Below are positions 41,413 to 49,292 of a DNA stretch of 64,000 nucleotides, in pieces (positions within the stretch are counted from its first letter, which is position 1; each line of letters starts with the position of its first letter). The stretch spans positions 248,001 through 312,000 of the forward strand of contig NZ_VHIV01000001.1 in NCBI RefSeq assembly GCF_006494425.1. Direction: 5' to 3'. The DNA is from Bacillus dicomae. Lineage in GTDB: Bacteria > Bacillota > Bacilli > Bacillales > Bacillaceae_G. Position numbers and translations under genes: made by a program. The notes beneath the pieces are model-generated. The model saw nothing but the letters and a program-made list of their open reading frames with translations, was not told where the DNA came from and did no database searches.

Positions 41413-42327
41413 ATGGGAACATATATCGTTGAAACAGAAGGTTTGACAAAGACATATGGAGTTGTAAATAGTGTGAATCAATTACAAATGCAGGTTGGTA
41501 AAGGTGAAATTTATGGATTTTTAGGTCCAAATGGGGCTGGGAAAACGACGACAATTAGAATGCTACTGGGATTAATAAAACCGACTACAGGTAACATTAA
41601 GATATTCAATCGAGATTTAAAAACAAATCGAATAGATATTTTAAGAGAGGTTGGCTCTCTGGTTGAATCGCCGTCTTATTATGGACATTTAACAGGCTAT
41701 GAAAACTTAGAAGTCATTCGGCAAATGTTACAAGTACCAAAAAAGAATATTGATGAGGTGCTGCGCATTGTTCGATTAGAGAAACAAAAAAATAAACTAG
41801 TTAAACAATACTCACTTGGAATGAAGCAACGCCTTGGTATAGCGATGGCGCTACTTGGAAATCCGAAACTATTAATTTTAGATGAACCTACAAATGGTTT
41901 AGACCCTGCTGGAATTCAAGAAATTCGTGAACTCATCAAACAACTACCAAAGCAATATGATATGACAGTTGTTATTTCTAGTCATTTGTTAAATGAGATG
42001 GATCAAATTGCAACGCAAGTGGGCATTATTAATAGTGGGCAGCTTATTTTTCAAGATAAAATTGAAGTGTTACGAAAAAAAAGCCAGGCATCGATGAAAA
42101 TACGCGTAAATGATGTAGTAAAGGCTCATCAAATTTTAGAGCAGCATCATATTCACCTTAGCATTGAAGGTAATTGCTTAGTTACGCAGCAACAAGAAGA
42201 TTATTTTATTTCTCACATAAATGATTTATTAGTACAGCACAACTTATCAGTGTATCGGATTCAAGAAGAGAAACATACGTTGGAAGAAATATTTCTAAGC
42301 TTAACAGAAAAAGGCGGTGTTTTATAA
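41413..42327 (+). CDS. ABC transporter ATP-binding protein, LanF/BcrA type
   Basis: 304 residues. Walker A GPNGAGKTT, Q-loop region VESPSYYGHLTGYENL, signature YSLGMKQRLGIAMAL, Walker B LLILDEPTNGLDPAG and H-loop SSHLL. The C-terminal 90 residues (after EVLRKKSQASMKIRV) are the regulatory extension shared by BcrA and LanF proteins. It powers two permeases that clear peptide antibiotics from the membrane. Its stop overlaps the next start by 1 base. GAGGTG favours this ATG. Confidence 0.92.
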   Translation: MGTYIVETEGLTKTYGVVNSVNQLQMQVGKGEIYGFLGPNGAGKTTTIRMLLGLIKPTTGNIKIFNRDLKTNRIDILREVGSLVESPSYYGHLTGYENLEVIRQMLQVPKKNIDEVLRIVRLEKQKNKLVKQYSLGMKQRLGIAMALLGNPKLLILDEPTNGLDPAGIQEIRELIKQLPKQYDMTVVISSHLLNEMDQIATQVGIINSGQLIFQDKIEVLRKKSQASMKIRVNDVVKAHQILEQHHIHLSIEGNCLVTQQQEDYFISHINDLLVQHNLSVYRIQEEKHTLEEIFLSLTEKGGVL

Positions 42328-43067
42328 TGGCTGCTGCCTTAAGAAGTGAATTATTGAAATTAAAAAGAAAGAAATTGTTTTTGGTAGTATTTTTGATACA
42401 GGCTTTAGCGTTATTTTGGTTATTTGCTATTGTGTCACAAGAAAAAAAGGAATTTCTAAATTGGGAGTCGCTTCTTTCAAGGTTAAGCATGATAAATGCA
42501 ATGTTTTTACCTATAATGATTGCAACAATAGCATCTCGGATCATTGATTTTGAAAATAAAGGGAACACCTGGAAGCTATTGTGTGCAATTTCTATATCTA
42601 GGAAGCTAGTATACATAACCAAAATTATCTTCAGCCTCTTTTTTCTTGTATACGCAAGTATGATTTCTATTTCTGTAATTATAGTAATAGGGAAATTTTT
42701 TAATTTTGAAAGTCAGATTCCGGTGATATTATTACTGAAATACGGTTGTTTTACCATTATAGGATGTATTCCAATGGTTATTTTGCAACTTTGGATATCT
42801 TTAGTAGTGAAAAATCAAGTATTTGCTTTAATGGCAGGTGTAATTGGCTCATTTCTAGGATATGTCGGGCAAATGCTTTCTTGGAAAACATGGATAATTT
42901 GGACATATTCATCTCTTACAAATCCAATTTCTTGGGCATTTTCCAATGGGAAAATAGTATTTTTCCCAAACCAAGGAGTCATGATGAATCTTTTGTTAAG
43001 TCTAGGAGTTAGTTTACTATTTATCATTCTTAGCACTATCCATTTTTCACAAAAAGATATTCATTAG
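42327..43067 (+). CDS. Lantibiotic-immunity ABC permease, LanE/MutE type
   Basis: 246 residues, six membrane helices, beginning ALRSELLKLKRKKLFLVVFL, the hallmark opening of this permease class. A loop DFENKGNTWKLLCAISISRK follows the second helix. Pairs with the next permease to form an asymmetric transporter. It starts at the stop of the ATPase gene, so translation is coupled. Confidence 0.87.
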   Translation: MAAALRSELLKLKRKKLFLVVFLIQALALFWLFAIVSQEKKEFLNWESLLSRLSMINAMFLPIMIATIASRIIDFENKGNTWKLLCAISISRKLVYITKIIFSLFFLVYASMISISVIIVIGKFFNFESQIPVILLLKYGCFTIIGCIPMVILQLWISLVVKNQVFALMAGVIGSFLGYVGQMLSWKTWIIWTYSSLTNPISWAFSNGKIVFFPNQGVMMNLLLSLGVSLLFIILSTIHFSQKDIH

Positions 43068-43079
43068 GAGGATGCAAAT

Positions 43080-43826
43080 ATGTTATTAAGCTCATTTCGA
43101 TGCGAATTATTAAAATTAAAACGTTCAAAAATATGGATTGTAATGACATTCATTCCGCTTATTTGTATTGCGCTTGGACTCATAAATTTTCAAGTGAACT
43201 ACGATGTCTTAATGAAAGTCTCAACAAATGAGTGGGAGAAAGCTTGGACACAAGTTGGCTTAATTTATGGCTTATTTTTATTTCCTGTTGTAGTAAGTAT
43301 GTATTGTGCGTTTGTATGCCGCTTTGAACATAGTGAAGGTAATTGGAAAAAAATATTATCTTTACCAATCCCATTTCGATATGTGTACATGGCAAAGCTA
43401 TTAGTCATCTTTATGTTAACCTTATTGACACAAGTATTTTTTTTAATTGCTTATATCGTAATTGGTAAACTATTAGGTATTGCAAGTCCTATTCCTTGGG
43501 TTTCATTATTAAATTGGTCATTCAATGGATGGATTGGTACATTTTCAATTGCTGCATTACAATTATTTCTTTCATCTTCTATAAAAAGTTTTGCAATTCC
43601 AGTTGGAATGAGTTTTGGTTTTACATGCATAGGAATGATATTTCGTTATTTAAATATCGGATATATATGGCCATTTGCGCAACCGGGATTAGCTATGGAT
43701 CCTATTCATTTAAAAGGTTTGCAGAATTTTTTTCAATTTAGTAGTTTTTATATGTTAAGTTGCTTATTTGTTATTATATTTACTTTTGCTGGAGTTCGAA
43801 GATTTACAATAAAAGATATTATATGA
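43080..43826 (+). CDS. Lantibiotic-immunity ABC permease, LanG/MutG type
   Basis: 248 residues, six helices, opening SSFRCELLKLKRSKIWIVMT. The loop CRFEHSEGNWKKILSLPIPF matches the MutG/LanG style. It lies 12 bases after the first permease with AGGAGG. No lantibiotic precursor or modification gene is nearby, so the unit probably protects against peptides made by others. Confidence 0.87.
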   Translation: MLLSSFRCELLKLKRSKIWIVMTFIPLICIALGLINFQVNYDVLMKVSTNEWEKAWTQVGLIYGLFLFPVVVSMYCAFVCRFEHSEGNWKKILSLPIPFRYVYMAKLLVIFMLTLLTQVFFLIAYIVIGKLLGIASPIPWVSLLNWSFNGWIGTFSIAALQLFLSSSIKSFAIPVGMSFGFTCIGMIFRYLNIGYIWPFAQPGLAMDPIHLKGLQNFFQFSSFYMLSCLFVIIFTFAGVRRFTIKDII

Positions 43827-43902
43827 ATAGGCGTATAGTGGAATTGTTAAAATATTAGGGTATAGAACAGATGGGTTTTTCAGGTGAACTACGTGTATTA
43901 AT

Positions 43903-43949
43903 AAAAAGAGCTAAGTTTATTCTTAATAGGATAAACTTAGCTCTTTTAT
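43903..43949 (+). terminator. Terminator of the immunity operon
   Basis: AAAGAGCTAAGTTTAT and ATAAACTTAGCTCTTT, 16-bp perfect arms around a 10-base loop. Confidence 0.88.
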
Positions 43950-44150
43950 TTTATTTGCTTAGTACATTTTTTTCGGAATATAGGTGCTACTCCTTATATA
44001 TATCATGTAAGCTACTTTCAAATGAGTCTATACAAAATATGCTAAGATATAAAAAAACAAGAGGATATATGCTCTTATTTTGAATGCATTTATCTCTGTA
44101 TTCATGTAGTCGATTAAAAAAAACACTCAAAATAGATCCTTCACTTGTAG

Positions 44151-45143
44151 TTAATAACTCGTCAAAAACACTTTCCCTTTCGTTTTCTCAGCAGACTGCA
44201 CAACATCAACCGCCGTTTTCACATCCGCTAATTCATACGTAGAATGGACTTTCATAAAACGTAATTGCTCATTTTCTACTAAGCGAATTAAATGATGAAA
44301 CGTTTCTTGCCATTTATATGGTGACACTTCTTTATTCCAATGTCGTAAATGAAATATGTTCGCGTGCACTTTTGCTTTCGTGACAATTTCTGCCCAGTTA
44401 ACTTGTACACCTGATAGAAGACCAATCGTTAAAAAGTGCCCGTTTGGACGTAAGGAGAAAGCTAATGCATTTCCATCTGCTCCCCCGATTGAATCAATCG
44501 CAGCATCCGCACCGAGACCGTTTGTTAATGTCATAACGGTTTCATAAAGCGGCGCAGTGGAAGTATCAATTACATATGCAGCACCAAGGCGCAGTAACTC
44601 ATCTGTATGCTTATTATTTCTTGTCACGGCAATGAGTCGGAAGTTTAAAATTCGTGATAACTGCGCAAAAAGATGCCCAATAGCGGATCCACAAGCATTC
44701 ACTAATAAAACATCATTTTGTTGTAAGTTTAGCGTTTCCGTACATGTAACCCACGCAGTAAGAGGATTAATATACATTTGTGCCGCTGTAAAAACATCAA
44801 TCGAATCAGGAATAGGGACTACAAAATCAGCTGACGTCTTCACATATTCTTGCCAAGTACCTTCCCCGCGTAACGGTAACACACGTTTACCGATCAGGTC
44901 TCTAGAAACAATAGCTCCCACATCTTCTACAATACCAACACCTTCATAACCAGGTATGTTAGGTAAAGGAATTCTATGTGCATACGCTCCTGTTATTGGA
45001 ATTAAGTCAGACGGATTAATCGGTCTAACTAACATACGAACGAGAACTTCATTCTCTTTTAATGGTTCTATATTTTTATATTCAACTTGTAATACATCTT
45101 TTGGGTTGCCGAACTTGTGAAATTGAATGTGTTTTCCGTGCAC
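44151..45143 (-). CDS. MDR-family oxidoreductase, enoyl reductase or quinone reductase type
   Basis: 330 residues, two-domain medium-chain dehydrogenase. The catalytic half includes VRPINPSDLIPITGAYAHRI and PNIPGYEGVGIVEDVG. The nucleotide domain has LLVNACGSAIGHLFAQL in place of the usual G-x-G-x-x-G, and GLGADAAIDSIGG. It lacks the structural zinc cysteines and resembles the NADPH-dependent MECR/ETR1 branch. The substrate is not predictable. AGGGGGAA precedes the start. Monocistronic. Confidence 0.85.
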   Translation of the reverse strand: MHGKHIQFHKFGNPKDVLQVEYKNIEPLKENEVLVRMLVRPINPSDLIPITGAYAHRIPLPNIPGYEGVGIVEDVGAIVSRDLIGKRVLPLRGEGTWQEYVKTSADFVVPIPDSIDVFTAAQMYINPLTAWVTCTETLNLQQNDVLLVNACGSAIGHLFAQLSRILNFRLIAVTRNNKHTDELLRLGAAYVIDTSTAPLYETVMTLTNGLGADAAIDSIGGADGNALAFSLRPNGHFLTIGLLSGVQVNWAEIVTKAKVHANIFHLRHWNKEVSPYKWQETFHHLIRLVENEQLRFMKVHSTYELADVKTAVDVVQSAEKTKGKVFLTSY

Positions 45144-45465
45144 GATAAATGTTCCCCCTTAGTTTGATTGGGTTTATTATAGCATTTTTGGTTTGGGGGT
45201 TATTTTGTTAAATGTATTTTAAAGGAGTAGGGTTTATAAAAAATAAGCTCATAGTTGGTTTCCTTTCATGTAAAATATTCCATTTATCATTCATGATTGG
45301 AATGTTTTACGGATTAGATTATAATGTTTTATAAGGAAATTAGGATTTTATAATTTAATATTATATAGTGAAATGAATTCACTGTTAGGGCTGTCGTGAA
45401 AGGTTGAAGAGGGATAGATTACAAAAAATATGGAATAAAGATTATTTTATAAAGGATGTGTACAG
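45144..45465. other. Intergenic region
   Basis: Contains the divergent promoters of the oxidoreductase and the membrane protein. A TTTTGGTTTGGGGG stretch and AT-rich DNA; no gene seen. Confidence 0.35.
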
Positions 45466-46734
45466 GTGAGTTTTATTAATTCTTTTTTTGAAAAAAACTT
45501 TGAACATGCTCAGAGTTTATTTTTTGATGTGAGGTTTTTATTTTTCGGTTTTACTCTTATATCATCTTTAGGATTTCTAATTATATATAGCTTTTTATAT
45601 GGATATTATTTTGGTGGGGATGAAATTTTTCAAATCTCGAATTTTAGTATCATTTCAAATTTAATACCGTTTAATTTAAAGACCTTAACTATTACATCTA
45701 TATTTTTCGTGTGTATTTATTATATATTTTCAGTATTCATTTCTTTAATAATTAAAAACAAGGGTATGAAGTTGCACACTTCTATTCTACTAGTATTTAC
45801 AGCATTGCTATTAAATGTAGCTATAACAATGTTCTTTGCTAATGAATTGACGTTTACTAGTATGTTAAGCTTTTGTTTAATATGGGTATTTGTAGGGTTA
45901 ATAATATGCTATATATATGTAGCAATAAAAACATTGGAGCATCCTTTTGTTACGATAAGTGGATTTTTGTTTCATATTGTTGTCTTCGCATCTTTGTTAT
46001 ATGTACTTGGGTCTATGGGTATTTTAGAAGAGTTAGAAATTTTGAAGATAATTTCTGTTTTGTCTGTGCCGTCGCTTATAATTATAACAACAATGTTTCA
46101 TTACTATCATAGAAAGAGATGGTTTGACCTGATAAGTTATTTATCAATTTCGCTTACTATTTCTGTAGTGATAGTGTTTATACTAGAAAAATATAATTTG
46201 ATATTTATTTCTAATATAATAACCTTGATTATATTAGTATTAATATTACACTTCATTATTCTAAAAATAATGAAGTGGTTACCAAAAATGTCGGAAATTA
46301 AAAAGAAATTTAGTATTAATGTAAAATTTGAGTTGGGAATAAAAGAAGAGAAAGAAAGGCAGAAAGAGAGTAAGGGGTTTTTATATAATTTAATAGCCCA
46401 ATGTTATAGCATGCTATTAAATAAAGCTAATAATACACCAAAGCTAGCAATTTCACTTATACTGTTATTAGCTTTTGTATTGCTACCTAGGCTGTCTTTA
46501 TCGTGTGGGCAATTAATAAGGGGCATAAATGAGGCGTATGAAAGTTCTGTGGAAATTACCTATGTAAATCAGTCAGGAAAAGAAAAGGGGCTGATTGGTA
46601 ATTATTACATAGAAAATAATTCAACTCTATATGTAGCTAATAAATGTTGGGAATTAGAGGTTATAAAACCTGTTAATTATCATATAAAGCCAATGGATAA
46701 AGGGAATAAGCAGAATTGTGACAAGAAGGATTAA
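45466..46734 (+). CDS. Polytopic membrane protein of unknown function, 422 aa
   Basis: About nine hydrophobic helices: roughly 22-45, 70-92, 100-120, 126-148, 153-176, 184-200, 212-230, 235-258 and 320-340. A charged cytoplasmic loop (KKKFSINVKFELGIKEEKER) lies before the last one. The C-terminal 80 residues look external and hold three cysteines. No family recognised. Codon use and AT content are more extreme than in its neighbours, suggesting recent acquisition. GTG start with AAAGGATGTG upstream. Confidence 0.65.
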   Translation: MSFINSFFEKNFEHAQSLFFDVRFLFFGFTLISSLGFLIIYSFLYGYYFGGDEIFQISNFSIISNLIPFNLKTLTITSIFFVCIYYIFSVFISLIIKNKGMKLHTSILLVFTALLLNVAITMFFANELTFTSMLSFCLIWVFVGLIICYIYVAIKTLEHPFVTISGFLFHIVVFASLLYVLGSMGILEELEILKIISVLSVPSLIIITTMFHYYHRKRWFDLISYLSISLTISVVIVFILEKYNLIFISNIITLIILVLILHFIILKIMKWLPKMSEIKKKFSINVKFELGIKEEKERQKESKGFLYNLIAQCYSMLLNKANNTPKLAISLILLLAFVLLPRLSLSCGQLIRGINEAYESSVEITYVNQSGKEKGLIGNYYIENNSTLYVANKCWELEVIKPVNYHIKPMDKGNKQNCDKKD

Positions 46735-46745
46735 TCTTTGTAAAT

Positions 46746-46787
46746 AAAAAAGAAGCTGTATCAAAAAATTGATACAGCTTCTTTCAC
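46746..46787. terminator. Bidirectional terminator
   Basis: AAGAAGCTGTATCAA-AAA-TTGATACAGCTTCTT, 15-bp perfect arms. Confidence 0.9.
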
Positions 46788-46846
46788 ATACTATATAAAA
46801 TATAGCTTTAATTATGTTGTAATAACGAAAGTGAATTTTGTACCTA

Positions 46847-46987
46847 TTAAGCCGAAGCTCTCTTCATTCTCTCAAGTAAACTAGATAACACATGCGTACG
46901 ATACGATTCTAGTTTTTTACCTTCATAAGTGCGGATACCTAATTTTTTAAGTTCTTTTACATACCAACCTTTGCTTCCGAAATACAT
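46847..46987 (-). CDS. DUF2639 (YflJ-like) small protein
   Basis: 46 residues: MYFGSKGWYVKELKKLGIRT, then YEGKKLESYRTHVLSSLLER. This is the DUF2639 pattern common in Bacillus, function unknown. GAAGGGGAG stands 7 bases before this ATG; the frame is open further upstream but has no site there. Confidence 0.8.
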   Translation of the reverse strand: MYFGSKGWYVKELKKLGIRTYEGKKLESYRTHVLSSLLERMKRASA

Positions 46988-47141
46988 GTGATCGCTCCCC
47001 TTCAACTTTGTTTTTATTTGTTCTGATTGCATATGGAGGTACAGGTAATATAATGAAGGAAATGAATTTCGCGCGAAAATGGTTAACTTTGTTGCAAAAG
47101 ACATATATACTAAAGATAGTATACAACGAGGTGGACAAGAC

Positions 47142-47504
47142 GTGATTATAGAGAAGCACGAAATTCAAATTGACCAAATTACGAGCGGTAAAGTGAATAT
47201 CTTTACTTTCTATCGAAATAGAAAGCAAATTGATGATCATTTTTTACGATTGCAAGAACCATCGCTTACAGCAAACTACTTCTTCCATTTTCATTTTGAT
47301 GCAGAGAGCTTGCATCTACTGCAGGAAGAGTTTCCAGGCGTATATCCGTACGACGGTAGTGAAACGATTCACGACTGGACGGAAAAGATGAAGAAAGAAT
47401 TGCAACATCAGATCCAAACAGGAAAATGGAATAAACGCGTACGTATCGGTAATCGCATTCTAGATGTGGTGTTTACGTGGTGTGACGAAGATATAGTAGA
47501 GTGA
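47142..47504 (+). CDS. Hypothetical protein, 121 aa
   Basis: Soluble, acidic and aromatic-rich: GKVNIFTFYRNRKQIDDHFL, NYFFHFHFDAESLHLLQEEF, GVYPYDGSETIHDWTEKMKK. No family recognised. GTG start chosen because GAGGTGG is 8 bases upstream; the ATG 63 bases earlier has no ribosome site and lies in the promoter region of the divergent DUF2639 gene. Confidence 0.6.
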   Translation: MIIEKHEIQIDQITSGKVNIFTFYRNRKQIDDHFLRLQEPSLTANYFFHFHFDAESLHLLQEEFPGVYPYDGSETIHDWTEKMKKELQHQIQTGKWNKRVRIGNRILDVVFTWCDEDIVE

Positions 47505-47533
47505 AAAAGAAGCGGATGACGCTTCTTTTTTTA
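47505..47533. terminator. Bidirectional terminator
   Basis: AAAGAAGCG-GATGA-CGCTTCTTT followed by TTTT, overlapping the stop region of both convergent genes. Confidence 0.8.
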
Positions 47534-47716
47534 GCGCTGGAATAAAACGAGCTTACCTGCAGAAGATGTGCAGCGATGTGTTTTTTCATACAATCCTTTT
47601 TCTCGTAAAATAGATTCACCTTTTGTTTTCGCTTCTTTTTCAGTTGCCGCCTCGAATGATTCGTCTAATGCTTTAGAACCATCTTTTTCAAAGACTGTTA
47701 GAACGTATACTCCCAT
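47531..47716 (-). CDS. yhzD: YhzD-like protein
   Basis: 61 residues: MGVYVLTVFEKDGSKALDES, FEAATEKEAKTKGESILREK, then THRCTSSAGKLVLF. This matches YhzD, a small protein that neighbours the yha nuclease genes in B. subtilis too. Function unknown. GGAGGG precedes this ATG; the earlier in-frame ATG overlaps the site. Confidence 0.8.
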   Translation of the reverse strand: MGVYVLTVFEKDGSKALDESFEAATEKEAKTKGESILREKGLYEKTHRCTSSAGKLVLFQR

Positions 47717-47811
47717 GAAAATTCCCTCCAATAATAAAAATCAGAATCTTATAACTATTTTGGCATAAATCACTAGAATATGCAAAGAAATATATGACAT
47801 TGCGTGTTACA

Positions 47812-47993
47812 ATAAAGTGAAACTTTAATAAGCAGGGGAGTTTTTTTATCCCCTGCTTATTATTAGTTGAACCATCGGGTATTTATGGGCAGTTAGCTTT
47901 CAGGTAAGCTTCTTTGTATACTGCCCGTTAATACGGGGTAAAGTTAAACTTTAACTAGTGGGGAGTCTATTCATTCCTACTTATTAAGGTTTT
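47812..47993 (+). repeat. Divergent bcr1-type repeat, copy 5, with extra half unit
   Basis: ATAAAGTGAAACTTTAATAA opens the unit; the outer hairpin is AGCAGGGGA / TCCCCTGCT and the inner pair GGGCAGTTAG / ATACTGCCCG. Its centre differs from the other copies (TTTCAGGTAAGCTTCTTTG). A second, decayed outer hairpin (AAACTTTAACTAGTGGGGAG) follows at 47944-47993. Confidence 0.75.
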
Positions 47994-48050
47994 CAGCAAT
48001 TTTAATGTTGATAAAATGAAACTTTTGAAACATAGAAAGGATCGTTATTT

Positions 48051-49292
48051 GTGAAACAAGTAAAGTTTATACATGCAGCTGATTTGCATCTGGATAGTCC
48101 GTTTAAAGGGATGGAAATGAATGTACCGCAGTCTGTTTGGGAGAGAATGAAGCAGAGTACGTTTGAATCGTTCGAACGTATTGTTGATAAAGCGATTCAA
48201 GAGCGCGTTGATTTCGTATTACTAGCCGGGGATTTGTATGATGCGGAGACAAGAAGTTTGCGGGCGCAAGTGTTTGTGCGCGAGCAAATGAAGAGACTGT
48301 CGCAGTACGATATCCCTGTTTTTATTATTCACGGTAACCACGATCATTTAGGAGGAAGCTGGGCTGCAATTGAGTTTCCGGAAAATGTTCATGTGTTTAC
48401 GGAGCCCTATGTAGAAGAGAAATCATTTTATAAAAATGGTGAATTATTAGCTTCTATTTACGGGTTTAGTTATTTGCAGCAAGCGGTAACGGATAATATG
48501 ACAGCGCAGTATACGAAAATGAGTGATGCGCCTTTTCATATTGGTATGCTTCACGGAAGTGTGGAAGGAGATGCAGAGCATAACCGCTATGCACCGTTTC
48601 AAATTCGTGAGCTGAAAGAAAAGCAATTTGATTATTGGGCTCTTGGTCATATACATAAACGTGAAATTTTATCAGAAGAGCCATACATTATTTATCCAGG
48701 GAATATACAAGGTCGTCATCGTAAGGAAACAGGCGAGAAGGGTGCGTACCTTATTGAACTTACGAAACAAGGAACGCAATGTTCATTTTTCCATACGGCA
48801 GATGTTGTATGGGATGAAATCGAAGTTTGTATTGATGGACTTGAAACTGTTGATGAACTTATGACAGCAGTGTCAACTGCGATGAATGAGTGCCGAAGAG
48901 AAGAGGAAGGTACGCTATTAACTGTCGTATTTACAGGACAAGGGCCACTTTCTCCTTATTTGCGTGATGAAAAGCGCGTAGAAGAGATTTTTCATATTTT
49001 AGCATCTGGAGAAGAGCGAAAAGATTTTGTATATGCGATGAAGTGGAAAAATGAGACGGTTTCTTTTGCGGAAATCGAGCGTTTGAAAGAAGAAAATCAT
49101 TTTGTCGGTAGTGTGCTAAAAGAGTTAGAAGCTTTCACTAATATGGACAGTGTATTGCGCAGTATTTGGACATCTCCTGTAGCGCGTAATAGTATTGAAT
49201 CTTTTACAGAAGAAGAGAAGAAAGAGATTCAAAAGGAAGCGGAAAATATTATTTTAGAACAATTATTCCAGCAAGAGAGGGATAAGAAATGA
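48051..49292 (+). CDS. yhaO: YhaO, SbcD-like DNA exonuclease
   Basis: 413 residues, Mre11/SbcD-type metallophosphoesterase: AADLHLDSPFKG, LLAGDLYDAE, IHGNHDHLGG, GMLHGSVEG and ALGHIHKRE supply the metal-binding residues. The C-terminal 150 residues are a capping domain. With the YhaN ATPase it should process DNA ends, as SbcCD does. GTG start with GAAAGGATC upstream; overlaps yhaN by 4 bases. Confidence 0.92.
   Translation: MKQVKFIHAADLHLDSPFKGMEMNVPQSVWERMKQSTFESFERIVDKAIQERVDFVLLAGDLYDAETRSLRAQVFVREQMKRLSQYDIPVFIIHGNHDHLGGSWAAIEFPENVHVFTEPYVEEKSFYKNGELLASIYGFSYLQQAVTDNMTAQYTKMSDAPFHIGMLHGSVEGDAEHNRYAPFQIRELKEKQFDYWALGHIHKREILSEEPYIIYPGNIQGRHRKETGEKGAYLIELTKQGTQCSFFHTADVVWDEIEVCIDGLETVDELMTAVSTAMNECRREEEGTLLTVVFTGQGPLSPYLRDEKRVEEIFHILASGEERKDFVYAMKWKNETVSFAEIERLKEENHFVGSVLKELEAFTNMDSVLRSIWTSPVARNSIESFTEEEKKEIQKEAENIILEQLFQQERDKK

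Noticed and set aside
43871-44083. 70-codon frame after the immunity operon
   Set aside because: Runs through the 16-bp terminator stem and lacks a ribosome site.
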